Counted from the stretch's first letter, positions 28,239 to 37,613 are shown. The stretch: DNA of 64,000 nucleotides from G963665495 sp963677785 (GCA_963677785.2 CAXXDH010000003.1:3038001-3102000), one strand, 5' to 3'. A program made the numbers and translations. The notes: generated by a model not told the origin, from the letters alone.

Positions 28239-29282
28239 TCAAAGGCGGGCTGGTTTTTTTCTGCCAAAGGTCATTTCCACCGGACCATGCGCTTTCACTT
28301 CGCTATCATAAAGCGTACGCATTTCAGTGGAGATAAATCCCGCTTTGTGCATTGCTTCGGCAATCTTTCCACTCTTCAGGGAGAGATCATTGCCTTGAAT
28401 CATGGTTGACAACCAGCTGATGACGCTTTCGGCCGGTTGGGTGCCGTCTTCACTCATGCCGTCCGAGGTGACCATGAAAATACCTCCGGGATTCAGCGAG
28501 TCAAAGACCCGCGACATGAGTTCATCAAGACGGTCGCGGTAAAAGTTCAAGGTGAAGTTGGCCATGATGAAATCATAGCCGGATCCGAAGTCATCAGTCA
28601 TATAATCACCAGGACGAATGCTGACGCGTTGTTCTGCGCCGTATTCGGAGACAACCTCTTTGATGACCTTGCAGACAGGTTCCTGATCCATACACACGCA
28701 TTCGAGAGACGGATGCGCGGCAGCGACTGCCAGGCCTATGATGCCCGGTCCTGATCCCATATCCAGTATTTTTGAAAAAGAGTTGAATTCCGGTAAACCG
28801 GAGACATACTGCGTAATCAATTGCGCTCTGCCGTTACGCGTGTAGTTGATGCTCTGACGGGCGCAATGCTCCCAGAGATCACCTGAAGCGATATCTTGCG
28901 GTGGTGGAGGACCGTTCTTGACTCGTTCCAGCAATCCGCCGTTCAAAATCGGCGAGGACCAGCTCTCCATAAACAACAAGGATGCGCCCAGGGATGTTTC
29001 TTTACCGGATGTCAAAAGAGCATTTGTCCGTTTTGTGTTTTGAAACTGTCCATCATGCTTGGTGAGAAAGCCCATCGCCACAAGCGCATTGAGCAAATGT
29101 TCCGTATTGCGCGCATGAAACGACAGATTTTGGGCAAGGTCGGTTGCGGTGATTGGCAGTACGCAATGATCAAACAAGGAAACTTGAATAGCGGTTTTCA
29201 AAATTTCCCATTTGATTGGCTCATACAAAAGCTGGAACAGGTCTTCCGAATTATATTCTTGTTCAGGAAATTCTTTAAGCAT
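28239..29282 (-). CDS. SAM-dependent O-methyltransferase with N-terminal dimerisation domain
   Basis: A 347-residue protein of the small-molecule O-methyltransferase type. Residues about 15-100 form a winged-helix-like dimerisation domain (EPIKWEILKTAIQVSLFDH, LAQNLSFHARNTEHLLNALVAMGFL). The SAM motif ILDMGSGPGIIGLA lies near 170-183, then VCMDQEPV and the post-motif SLNPGGIFMV. Such enzymes methylate hydroxyls of secondary metabolites or cofactor precursors; the substrate here is unknown. It is between tetR (33-base gap) and the LCM-type gene (23-base gap). Confidence 0.86.
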   Translation of the reverse strand: MLKEFPEQEYNSEDLFQLLYEPIKWEILKTAIQVSLFDHCVLPITATDLAQNLSFHARNTEHLLNALVAMGFLTKHDGQFQNTKRTNALLTSGKETSLGASLLFMESWSSPILNGGLLERVKNGPPPPQDIASGDLWEHCARQSINYTRNGRAQLITQYVSGLPEFNSFSKILDMGSGPGIIGLAVAAAHPSLECVCMDQEPVCKVIKEVVSEYGAEQRVSIRPGDYMTDDFGSGYDFIMANFTLNFYRDRLDELMSRVFDSLNPGGIFMVTSDGMSEDGTQPAESVISWLSTMIQGNDLSLKSGKIAEAMHKAGFISTEMRTLYDSEVKAHGPVEMTFGRKKPARL

Positions 29283-29315
29283 AGTACCCTCTTTTAGATT
29301 ATGAACCGGACTTTT

Positions 29316-29927
29316 TTAGGTTTTGGAGAGCCCCCGCAGGATAACCGAAAGGCATTGCTGAAAATAGAATTCATCAGCGTCAACAGGGGCCGCCTGGGCG
29401 CCGGCGACCGAATGTTTGATGAAATGCTCGTGATATTCCCACCAGATATGCACTGCGCCACAGATCATGATGGAAATATTGAGCGGTGTGATATCGTCGC
29501 GTATTTCTCCTTGTTCCTGGGCCTGGAGAATCCGGTGGCAGTATTCGTGGTGCAATTCATCTTCACCGGGCCAGGGATCTGTTTCCCCCTCCAGTCTGCC
29601 CCAATTGGCCAGCCGCATCATGGTTGGATTGTCTCGATAGAACTGAAACATAGAATCGAGCAGGTGTTTGAGAAAGGAGTTGAATGAATCATCTTCGGCA
29701 TTCTGCCTGTCGGTCTGGATATACCTGTTTATGATCGTTGCTTTGACAGCGTTGTAGACACCTTGCTTGTCTTTGAAATGAAAAACGATAAGGGGGCCGG
29801 ACGCACCGCTTTTTTCTGAGAGCTCGCGTAGAGAGGTGCCTGCAAAGCCTTTTTCAGCAAAAAGACTTTCAGCAGCCTCAAGAATCTGCTCTTTAGTTTT
29901 TTCTGCGTCTCGTGTTTTCTTTTTCAT
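29316..29927 (-). CDS. TetR/AcrR-family transcriptional regulator
   Basis: A 203-residue regulator. The HTH is at about 12-58 (KEQILEAAESLFAEKGFAGTS, SLRELSEKSGASGPLIVFHF). The C-terminal two-thirds form a helical ligand and dimer domain. It is the first gene of the operon, with a 22-bp palindrome 23 bases before its start codon, so it most likely represses itself and the two methyltransferase genes until a ligand binds. No efflux pump or oxidoreductase, the usual targets, is nearby. Confidence 0.93.
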   Translation of the reverse strand: MKKKTRDAEKTKEQILEAAESLFAEKGFAGTSLRELSEKSGASGPLIVFHFKDKQGVYNAVKATIINRYIQTDRQNAEDDSFNSFLKHLLDSMFQFYRDNPTMMRLANWGRLEGETDPWPGEDELHHEYCHRILQAQEQGEIRDDITPLNISIMICGAVHIWWEYHEHFIKHSVAGAQAAPVDADEFYFQQCLSVILRGLSKT

Positions 29928-30249
29928 ATATATCGATACATTAAATAAATTTACTTACTGATTAGTAAGTAAGTACACTTTTCTGATTTTTTTTCAAGTC
30001 TTTTTTAGGCTGCAAAAAGAAGGATGACGTATCGTCCTGAAAGCGGATGCTGTTTAAAATAAAAAATGTAAGGGGTGTTTTGGGGCGGATCAGGTATTGG
30101 ATTGTTCACGTACGGGCAAAGCCGGATTGGAAAAAAGCCTACTTGAGCTCTTGCCCCAGTTCAGGCTATGATAGCGTTAGAAAAAGAAGCGCTTATGCTG
30201 CAACCTTCGTGGGGTACGTATTTTGAGACGTTGCAGCCGGGAGAAAACA
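29928..30249. other. Divergent intergenic region upstream of tetR
   Basis: Contains the TetR operator described separately. The rest is AT-rich on the left and more GC-rich on the right, with no credible gene. It must also hold the promoter for the cyclic-nucleotide-binding protein gene. Confidence 0.4.
29951..29972. promoter_or_regulatory. Probable TetR operator palindrome
   Basis: Arms TTACTTACT (29951-29959) and AGTAAGTAA (29964-29972), separated by GATT. This perfect dyad lies just before the tetR start and overlaps the likely promoter. Confidence 0.85.
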
Positions 30250-30714
30250 ATGGCCGGAGACAAAATTTCGATCGCAGATATGTTGGACGAGACCAAGTGG
30301 GGGAAGGATTTTACTCGCCAGGAAATCGACATCATTGCCAAATACATGAGCCTGCAGCACTATAAGCAGGGCGAACATATTTTCATGCAGGGCGACAGAC
30401 AGAATTTCATGGCTTTCATTGTGGAAGGCAAGGTAGACATCATCAAGGAAAGCGCCGATGCTTTGGAAATGATTGTGGTTACCTTGCTGCCACGGACATA
30501 TTTCGGCGAGATGTCCTTTGTGGATGATGAGCCGCGTTCCGCTTCGGCAGTGGCCAGGGGACCGGTAACGCTCTTGTTTCTTTCCACGGAGAATTTCGAT
30601 CGCATTGCCGAAGATTATCCCAAGCTTGGCTTCAGGATGATGCGCAATATTGCGAAAATGATCAGTCAGCGGCTCAGGATGACGACAGGCAAACTGGTCT
30701 ATACGCGGGCCTAG
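30250..30714 (+). CDS. Cyclic-nucleotide-binding domain protein
   Basis: A 154-residue stand-alone CNB domain. The phosphate-binding cassette reads FGEMSFVDDEPRSASAVA with the conserved Glu and Arg, and an earlier QGDRQNFMAFIVEGKVDI gives the family Gly-rich beta turn. There is no DNA-binding helix-turn-helix, so it is not a CRP/FNR regulator. The ATG at 30250 has GGGAG upstream; an in-frame start at 30223 lacks one. Its partner may be a kinase or transporter. The next gene follows 113 bases later on the same strand. Confidence 0.9.
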   Translation: MAGDKISIADMLDETKWGKDFTRQEIDIIAKYMSLQHYKQGEHIFMQGDRQNFMAFIVEGKVDIIKESADALEMIVVTLLPRTYFGEMSFVDDEPRSASAVARGPVTLLFLSTENFDRIAEDYPKLGFRMMRNIAKMISQRLRMTTGKLVYTRA

Positions 30715-30827
30715 TTCTCCTGTGAGATCCGCGACGTTGATGAGGAAGCCGCTGCCGGGCAGGGCTTCCGGACTACGCCTGGCGGGAGGTCTCCAAAAAA
30801 TGGTGCAAGCCACAGGCGGCCAATAAC

Positions 30828-32483
30828 ATGCCTTGCGACACGACGACACTTTTCGCCACTCCTGAACCTGCAAAACCGGGAATATCCCTGCTGAAAGCGG
30901 CCGGTATTTTTTTTGTGGCCGTTACCCTTGGATACGGATGGACTCTCCATTGTCCCTTCGTTCATGAAGACAAATTTTTTCTGTTATGGAATCCGCTGTT
31001 CGGACAAACCGACCAGGTTGGTTCATTTCTTTTTGAACGAACGACAGAACCCCGTCCGCTTGTATTTGCCTCTTTTTACATCAATTACTTGATCAGCGGC
31101 TTTGAAGTCTGGAGCTACCATCTGGTCAACGTGTTGTTTCACGCGCTGGCCGCCCTGACGTTGTTCGGCATCATCAGACTGAGCATACGCTGGCCCCAGT
31201 TGCGCGAACAGTACGGGGATAAACGCGACTGCTTGTCTTTGGCCTGCGGGCTCATTTGGGCGCTGCATCCGTTGCAGACCCAATCCGTAACGTATATTTC
31301 GCAGCGTTCAGAATCCCTTGCCGGACTGTTTCTGTTTTTGACGCTGTATTGCGCCATTCATTTTTTTCAGGCCAAAGCAAGCCGTTCGCGACAGAAATGG
31401 ATGGTCTTTACGGGAGTCAATTTTGTGCTGGGCGTACTGTGTAAAGAATCCGTGGCTATCATTGCCTTATTCATTGTTTGCTATGAGTATGTATTCTGCC
31501 AGCTGACACGCCGTTCCATTCCCTTGTACCTCTGTTTTCTGCCTGGAATTGCGACAGCCGCTGTTTTGTATTTCTGGTTTCCGAATATCAGTGACGGCAT
31601 TGCGGCAGTCAAGCTCAGCCATCTGGACTATTTTCTCAGCCAGGCAAAAATTGTCTGGCATTATGTATCCCTGGCATTCTGGCCCGATACATTGATATTT
31701 GACTATGTGCATCCGATTGATTCGTTTTCCAACGCCTGGCCGTACGTGGCCGTACTGGGCGTTTTCGCAGGCCTTGCCGTCTGGGGCGTCTGGGTCCGCA
31801 AACCCTGGGGAGCCGTGCTCGCGGGTTTTTTTTTGACACTGGCTCCCACATCGAGTTTTTTCCCCATGCCGGCGCTTGTAGCTGAAAATCGTATGTACGT
31901 GCCTTTGGCCAGCCTGGTGATACTTGCCGTATTCGGTGGGTATCACTTCGGCGTACGCCTGCTACGCATCACGATGGCTGGTCCCGACAACCGTTCCCGG
32001 ACCGGTTTGATTCTCGGAAGAGTGCTGTTGATCATCTGTTGTTCATTGTTGATTGTTCTCACCGTGCTGAGGAACTGGGATTATCGTTCGGAACTCGGTT
32101 TATGGCTGGACACCATTCACAAACAGAAAGAGAATTACCGCGCGTATGCCTGGGCAGGAGCCATTCTCGTGGATCAGGCCGAACCTGAAAAGGCCATTCC
32201 CTATCTGGAAGAGTCTCTCAAAATCAAGCCGAACAGCTTCAATGCACGCCTGCATATGGGGCGGGCCATGTCCATGCTGGATCATGACGACGAATCCTTG
32301 CGCTGGTTCCGCGAGGCTCTTTCCCTGAATCCAACCAATTACCGTCTCTGCAACCATGTGGGGGTGGTGCTTTTCAACCTGGGAAACAAAGCCGCGGCCC
32401 GCGAGGTCTTCAGTGCGTCAAAACGCTTGGAACAAAATAATCCAACCGCCGACAAATATCTTTCGTTGCTTCCAGTAAATTAA
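30828..32483 (+). CDS. GT-C membrane protein with C-terminal TPRs (TMTC-like)
   Basis: A 551-residue protein. About ten transmembrane segments (residues about 20-430) precede TPR repeats (about 440-545: PEKAIPYLEESLKIKPN, then SLRWFREALSLNPTN). The loop WALHPLQTQSVTYISQRSESLAGLF is the signature of the TMTC/DUF1736 family of protein O-mannosyltransferases and their bacterial relatives. In bacteria the substrate is mostly unproven. Hence it may glycosylate exported proteins or lipids at the inner membrane. The neighbouring CNB protein gives no functional clue. Confidence 0.83.
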   Translation: MPCDTTTLFATPEPAKPGISLLKAAGIFFVAVTLGYGWTLHCPFVHEDKFFLLWNPLFGQTDQVGSFLFERTTEPRPLVFASFYINYLISGFEVWSYHLVNVLFHALAALTLFGIIRLSIRWPQLREQYGDKRDCLSLACGLIWALHPLQTQSVTYISQRSESLAGLFLFLTLYCAIHFFQAKASRSRQKWMVFTGVNFVLGVLCKESVAIIALFIVCYEYVFCQLTRRSIPLYLCFLPGIATAAVLYFWFPNISDGIAAVKLSHLDYFLSQAKIVWHYVSLAFWPDTLIFDYVHPIDSFSNAWPYVAVLGVFAGLAVWGVWVRKPWGAVLAGFFLTLAPTSSFFPMPALVAENRMYVPLASLVILAVFGGYHFGVRLLRITMAGPDNRSRTGLILGRVLLIICCSLLIVLTVLRNWDYRSELGLWLDTIHKQKENYRAYAWAGAILVDQAEPEKAIPYLEESLKIKPNSFNARLHMGRAMSMLDHDDESLRWFREALSLNPTNYRLCNHVGVVLFNLGNKAAAREVFSASKRLEQNNPTADKYLSLLPVN

Positions 32484-32640
32484 AATATTTTTTCACATAG
32501 TTGCCTGTGGGATGCCCCACGCCCTCCATTTTCTTTTCTGAAATCCGTAGGCACGCGTTTCGTGTTGCTGTATACTAGCGGCAATCACGAAACAGGTTCG
32601 TTTTCCCAGACTTTTTTTCATCAGCACAGGACAGGCTGGG

Positions 32641-34851
32641 ATGATTTTGAAAGTAGCGGCACGATTCTGGCGAAATGCTCCCGGCAGCGTATGGGATATC
32701 CGTAAAAAGGCCCTTTGGGTCAGTGCAATTTCACTGCTGGTATTGTTTTTTGTCTTTTGGCATGTTGAAAGGGCCTATAAGCTGTACATGGTGGAGCAGG
32801 AAAAAAAGAATATCCAGCAACGGTTGGAAACTGTTTGCTCGACTCTCTCCTATTCGCTGAACACGCGTTTTTCGTTGTTGCAGGGGCTCAAAGTATTTGT
32901 GGAAACGGCTCTGCAGCGAGGCCAAGTTGCTGTGGGGTTCGATACGACCTTTGAAGCGTTCGCTTCCGGACTCTATTCTTCCGCCCAGGGAATCCGTAAT
33001 TTCATAGTCGCTCCGGACGGAGTCAACCGGTACGTGTATCCTCTCAAAAACAATCAGAAAGCCTTGGGGCACAATCTGCTTCAGGACAAGCGTCCGCAGG
33101 TGCTACGGGATGTGCATCGTGCAATTGATACGGGACGTATGGCTTTGAGTGGTCCTTATGAGCTGCGCCAGGGCGGTTTGGGGATGGTGGCCCGGGCTTC
33201 GGTTTTCAAGGGGGAGCAATTCTGGGGGCTGGTGTCCATGGTCATTGATATACCCCCCCTTTTGATGGAAGCAACGCTGCAGCCGATTCCTGCGGATCTC
33301 CGGCTCGCCATCGTTTCCAGTGACGGCGAAGTCTTTCATGGGGATCCGGGCGTTTTTGACGGTACGCCCGTTCGGATGCGGATGCCTTTGCCCGAAGGGC
33401 AGTGGATAGTGGCCATGGAACCTGCTGCGGGCTGGTTGGCAAGTATTTCCTGGCCGTTGCGGGTATTCAGAATATTGGGCTTGGCTGTGATGATGCTCGC
33501 GGGGTGGATAGTCTATTTGTTGACCTTTCGCCATGTCAGACTGCAGGCAACTGTCATGGAGCGTACGGCTGCAATACGCGCAGCCAATGAACAGTTGCAA
33601 AAGGAAAATAACCGCCGCAAGGAGGCGGAACAGGCCTTGTTGGAGGCCAAGGAGGCGTCTGAGGCGGCCAACCAGGCGAAATCCGCGTTTCTGGCCAATA
33701 TGAGCCACGAGATCCGAACGCCTTTGAACGGCATCATGGGTATGCACCAGTTGCTGGAAACCACGCTTCTCGATGAGGAGCAGAAGCAATATGTCGCCAT
33801 TTCCATTGATTCTTCCAAGCGACTGGCAGATTTGCTGAGTGATATCCTTGATCTGGCAAAGGTAGAAGCGGGAAAAATGCTGATTCAGGCCAAGCCGTTT
33901 CAGCTTGCGGAAGTGATGCAATCCGTTGACCAACTTTTCAGACTCTCTTGCAGCACAATAGGGATTACGTTTCAGGTGTATCTGGACCCGCGTTTGCCTG
34001 AGATGCTGCTGGGCGATCAGGTCCGCTTGCAGCAAATACTCAACAATCTGGTTGGCAATGCGGTTAAATTTACCAGAATCGGTTCCATTGAGATCTCGGC
34101 TTCGCTTTTGCCTGCGGCCACCAGCCCGGAAGAGTGCCGGGTGTTGTTTGCCATAACAGATACGGGCATAGGCATCCCGGAGGACAAATTAGATAGCCTG
34201 TTCGAGCCCTTTAACCAGTTGGATATGGGCGACACGCGCGCTTACCAGGGCGCCGGGCTCGGTTTGTCCATTGTGAAACGTTTTGTGATACTTTTGGGCG
34301 GGAGCCTTTGCGTCACCAGTGAAATGGGAAAGGGGACGACGTTTTTTTTATCGTTGCCTTTCTGTCAGGTGCCAGTCGAGGAAGGGGTTTTCCCTTTGCA
34401 AATGGATGCCATGGTTGTTGAGAGCAACACCTTGCGGGTTCTGGTGGCGGAGGATGACGATGTTAATCGCTACTCTCTGCAACGTTTGTTGAAGAAGGTC
34501 AGCTGCGAGGTTACAGTGGTGGAGAATGGCGCACAGGCTTTGCAAAAATTGCGGGAAGAAAATTTCGATGTTGTTCTCATGGATATCGGAATGTCTGTAT
34601 TGGATGGCCTGGCAGCTGCCAGGGCCATTCGCAGCGGAGGCGCTTCGCCGGAAAAGGCGGATATCCCCATTGTGGCCTTGACCGCGTATGCCATGAAGGA
34701 AGACAGGCAAAAATGCATTGAGGCAGGTATGAATGAATTTTTAGCCAAACCCGTTGCTTTTGAAACGCTGCGCAAAGCATTGCACCAGGTGGTCAGGGGA
34801 AAACACCGGGCAACACGGACGGTGTTTGTAAAACAACGTTATCCTGCATGA
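32641..34851 (+). CDS. Hybrid histidine kinase with CHASE sensor domain
   Basis: A 736-residue inner-membrane kinase. TM1 (about 25-45), a periplasmic CHASE domain (with GIRNFIVAPDGVNRYVYPL), TM2 (about 275-300), a coiled coil, HisKA with NMSHEIRTPLNGIMG (His near 355), HATPase with NNLVGNAVKF, DTGIGIP and GAGLGLSIV, then a REC domain with acceptor Asp near 646. The receiver reads MDIGMSVLDG instead of the usual MPVMDG, an unusual but probably tolerated change. CHASE domains sense small ligands such as cytokinin-like or peptide compounds in other groups. No cognate regulator is adjacent. Confidence 0.93.
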   Translation: MILKVAARFWRNAPGSVWDIRKKALWVSAISLLVLFFVFWHVERAYKLYMVEQEKKNIQQRLETVCSTLSYSLNTRFSLLQGLKVFVETALQRGQVAVGFDTTFEAFASGLYSSAQGIRNFIVAPDGVNRYVYPLKNNQKALGHNLLQDKRPQVLRDVHRAIDTGRMALSGPYELRQGGLGMVARASVFKGEQFWGLVSMVIDIPPLLMEATLQPIPADLRLAIVSSDGEVFHGDPGVFDGTPVRMRMPLPEGQWIVAMEPAAGWLASISWPLRVFRILGLAVMMLAGWIVYLLTFRHVRLQATVMERTAAIRAANEQLQKENNRRKEAEQALLEAKEASEAANQAKSAFLANMSHEIRTPLNGIMGMHQLLETTLLDEEQKQYVAISIDSSKRLADLLSDILDLAKVEAGKMLIQAKPFQLAEVMQSVDQLFRLSCSTIGITFQVYLDPRLPEMLLGDQVRLQQILNNLVGNAVKFTRIGSIEISASLLPAATSPEECRVLFAITDTGIGIPEDKLDSLFEPFNQLDMGDTRAYQGAGLGLSIVKRFVILLGGSLCVTSEMGKGTTFFLSLPFCQVPVEEGVFPLQMDAMVVESNTLRVLVAEDDDVNRYSLQRLLKKVSCEVTVVENGAQALQKLREENFDVVLMDIGMSVLDGLAAARAIRSGGASPEKADIPIVALTAYAMKEDRQKCIEAGMNEFLAKPVAFETLRKALHQVVRGKHRATRTVFVKQRYPA

Positions 34852-35061
34852 GGTGGACGCGTAGTAGACACCATTGTTTGGACGTTTCCTGTCGTAGCAG
34901 GCGCATGATCCTTGATGGCCAGCGGATCCCTCTCAAGATATTCCGAGTTCAGAAAGGCAAGGAATTTGCCCACTGAATTGCATGGTGCAGAGCATAGGCA
35001 GGGTGCTTTGGGAACGAATTACGTTAAGCGTGTTTTTTTTTGAGAAGTGTCTGGTCGTCGT

Positions 35062-35697
35062 TTATGAAAGACCAGGTTGTTTTGTGAAAAAAAGCTTCAA
35101 TCCGAGAGTGATGAAAACACCGCCGCTGATTTTTCCCAGGACTCGGGACAGGTTGATGCTTTTTCCAAAAAATGTCCCCAATGATCCGGAACAAAGGCTG
35201 ACAAGCATCAGAAACAAGGTGCTGCATAGCGCGTAGCATATGCCCAGCAGAAGCATTTGCGTGGTAGCGGCCAGGTGTTCCGCCACAACAAATTGCGGGA
35301 GAAATGCCAGGAAGAACAGAGCGATTTTAGGGTTCAGCACGTTGGTCAGCATGCCTTGCATGAAGATTGTTCTGGTAGGTACGGGCGGGGAGTCCGGAGT
35401 CGGCTGTATGGGATCACGGGAGCAAATGGTCCGGATTCCAAGATAAATCAAATAACAGGAGCCCGCGTATTTGACCAAAGCGAAGGCAACAGCGGACGTA
35501 CGCAATACAATGGCAAGTCCGAGCACGGCAAGAATCGTATGCACCAGGATGCCGCTGGCCACGCCCAGCGCGGAGATGATTCCCGCGCGCCGCCCTTGCG
35601 CCAAACCACGAGTTATCACGTAGAGCATATCCGGCCCTGGCGTGAGGATGAGCAACCAGGAACTCGCGAAAAACAAGCCGAGGGTGGTCCAGTTCAT
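35062..35697 (-). CDS. LysE/RhtB-family amino acid exporter
   Basis: A 211-residue membrane protein with about six hydrophobic segments. The family signature ILTPGPDMLYVITRGLAQGRRAG lies at the N-terminal end of TM1. RhtB-type proteins export neutral or basic amino acids or homoserine lactone-like compounds; the substrate cannot be predicted. The ATG at 35697 has GGGAG upstream. An inverted repeat lies 15 bases before the start codon. It is convergent with the hybrid kinase and stands alone. Confidence 0.9.
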   Translation of the reverse strand: MNWTTLGLFFASSWLLILTPGPDMLYVITRGLAQGRRAGIISALGVASGILVHTILAVLGLAIVLRTSAVAFALVKYAGSCYLIYLGIRTICSRDPIQPTPDSPPVPTRTIFMQGMLTNVLNPKIALFFLAFLPQFVVAEHLAATTQMLLLGICYALCSTLFLMLVSLCSGSLGTFFGKSINLSRVLGKISGGVFITLGLKLFFTKQPGLS

Positions 35698-36273
35698 ATC
35701 GTACTCCCTAGGGGAATGTTAACTTACCGGGAGCACGAAGTATTTAACATTCCGTTGGTCCCGGTTATAAGGACGACCACGCCGCAGGCGGGGTCAAGCG
35801 GCGATAGCCGCGCTGGAGCGGGCCGTTAAGTATTTTCCGCTCCAAGTAATAAAAGCCGGGGCGGACTCGGTCAATACTTTTTCTTGGCTGTAAAAGGGGT
35901 TGGAGAGAGGAAAAAACAATCTGGAAATTTTTTTTTGAATAGGGAAAGATGTCTCGAAAGCAGCATGGAAAGTGAGCGTGCCTGGTGCCTGCAACTACTT
36001 TATTTTTAATAAAAAATCATTCTTTGACTGGTTGTGCTTATTTTGACAAGAAAAACGTCTTGGCTGTCCTGCTTTTGAAAGCGAGAGTGCCGGTGCTCCT
36101 CAAAAGCCCCAATTGAGGGCAGAAGAATCCGTAGCGGCGTTGGTCCCTTACTGGCTTTTGGTTATCGCGCCTGTGAGATTGCAATCTGTTTTTTTGCATT
36201 GCCTTTTTTTCAAATGGCGACTCGTGGTATATAGTACTATATCACTTGGATATACTAAAGATATAGAAAAATA
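35698..36273. other. Non-coding region between lysE-like and an unknown gene
   Basis: No supported gene. It contains the inverted repeat next to the exporter gene (listed separately), AT-rich stretches, and a 14-bp palindrome ATATAGTACTATAT at 36229-36242 that could serve as an operator for the rightward gene. A weak frame at about 35794-35994 on the minus strand looks spurious. Confidence 0.4.
35713..35753. promoter_or_regulatory. Inverted repeat upstream of the exporter gene
   Basis: GGAATGTTAA (35713-35722) and TTAACATTCC (35744-35753) are perfect complements 21 bases apart. The position suggests a regulator site, though an AT-rich stem cannot be excluded. Confidence 0.5.
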
Positions 36274-37053
36274 GTGGCTAGCCTGGAAATTCTTTATTCC
36301 CAGGGAAACAGAATCCTGTGTTCTCGTATTCCCAATGCTAGTGACATTGCACTTCAAGCAGAATTGGAACATATTAAAAGATTCGGAAGTCCCATTGTTG
36401 TTTTATTGATAAAACACAACGTGTTTGGATTTCGTAAAAAAGCGACTGTAAAAAAACACTTTGCGCTGGATTCATTGCACCTCAAGTATCGTCTGTTCAA
36501 ATTCATGCGTCGGGAGTACGCCAATGGAGATTCTCTGGTCACGAAGTTGAATAAAGTTTTCACGGAGCGAAACAAGGAAGAACGCATCAGGAAGTATGAA
36601 GTGCCTTTGAAAGTGGAGACAATGCCAGAGGTTTTATCGGAGATTAAGAATAACGTATTGCATAAGCCGGTTCTTATCTTGTTTAACTCCAACGAGAGTT
36701 TGATCTGGAAGGAACAACGCAGTTTATACGGGCGCGCTTTGGTGGAGAATGAAGAGGTTCTCAGCGTGGTGGAGGTTCATTTCAATAAGCAAAGTCCACA
36801 GGCCGCTGAAACCAAAAAAGTTTTTTTCAAGTTCAATATCGGGCGCGTCCCTTCTTGGATCATGGTCACTCCGGTCAGGAAAGGGGGTATACTCAAGCCG
36901 CATTTCAGCAGGTTTGACGCGTATTGTGATAAATACTTCCTGGGAATGGTCAGCGAGGGGAGAAAAAAGTCCAAAGAAACCAAGGCCAATGAATTGGAAG
37001 AGGCCTTTGGCGCGTTCGTATCCTGGGGAATGACGCATTATGACGATCTCTGA
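36274..37053 (+). CDS. Unknown protein with a thioredoxin-fold-like segment lacking CxxC
   Basis: A 259-residue soluble protein that I do not recognise. Residues about 128-200 read KPVLILFNSNESLIW, later VVEVHFNKQ, then FNIGRVPSWIMVTP, matching the order of a thioredoxin fold: strand, W-containing turn, strand, cis-Pro after G-x-P. The active-site CxxC is absent. The N-terminal part is basic (KHNVFGFRKKATVKK). It starts with GTG, and no Shine-Dalgarno sequence is visible, so the start is uncertain. Base composition is more AT-rich than most neighbours, which fits transfer. Confidence 0.55.
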   Translation: MASLEILYSQGNRILCSRIPNASDIALQAELEHIKRFGSPIVVLLIKHNVFGFRKKATVKKHFALDSLHLKYRLFKFMRREYANGDSLVTKLNKVFTERNKEERIRKYEVPLKVETMPEVLSEIKNNVLHKPVLILFNSNESLIWKEQRSLYGRALVENEEVLSVVEVHFNKQSPQAAETKKVFFKFNIGRVPSWIMVTPVRKGGILKPHFSRFDAYCDKYFLGMVSEGRKKSKETKANELEEAFGAFVSWGMTHYDDL

Positions 37054-37155
37054 TTTGCCGCACACAGTACGGCAGGATGAGGTAAATGGTTTTGGGCACA
37101 GAACACAACGTCGCAGGAGTATGCAGCATTTCCCGGGGAAAGGCTGCTGCCCGCA

Positions 37156-37347
37156 TTATTGTTGCGGTTTGGCTCTGGCGACCTGAACCATGTAAAGCCG
37201 GTAATCCGGATGCAGGCGCATATTGCGTTGCATGTAGTCCAGAACGTTTTTCACGGCTTCGGACTCGTTGGTGGCCTCGACCTCCATGTGCCCGTTCGAT
37301 TGCCCCTCTGCATAGTAATAATGAACGTTAACGCGGTAGGTATCCAT
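37156..37347 (-). CDS. Small hypothetical protein
   Basis: A 63-residue soluble protein with a compact alpha/beta pattern: VNVHYYYAEG, then MEVEATNESEAVKNVLDYMQ and DYRLYMVQVARAK. It resembles a small beta-alpha-beta domain but I do not recognise it. The start at 37347 gives the tightest protein; the upstream frame is not protein-like. The ribosome site is weak. The gene lies alone between two larger ones. Confidence 0.5.
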   Translation of the reverse strand: MDTYRVNVHYYYAEGQSNGHMEVEATNESEAVKNVLDYMQRNMRLHPDYRLYMVQVARAKPQQ

Positions 37348-37613
37348 GTCAGCCCGTTTATTAAAAATGGTTACTATACGAAATACTAGACTAGCAGAGC
37401 TCAGCCAAGGCATCAATAGCAAGCGTGTGACAATGAGATTCCCATTTGAAAAATAATGAGTTTTTGTTGCGTGCTTTTGGTTGCCGAGAAAAAACACAGG
37501 CCGCAATCATTGCCGCCACCACAGAAAATAAGACCTGCAACCCAATGCGCAAGCGTCTCCCAGGAATCTCTGGCAGGGCCTGAGGCAGGCCTCAGGCCCT
37601 GAATTTTCAGCCA

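Noticed and set aside
35794..35994. A 66-codon minus-strand frame upstream of the exporter gene
   Set aside because: No ribosome site, no domain, and it lies across an area with promoter-like inverted repeats.
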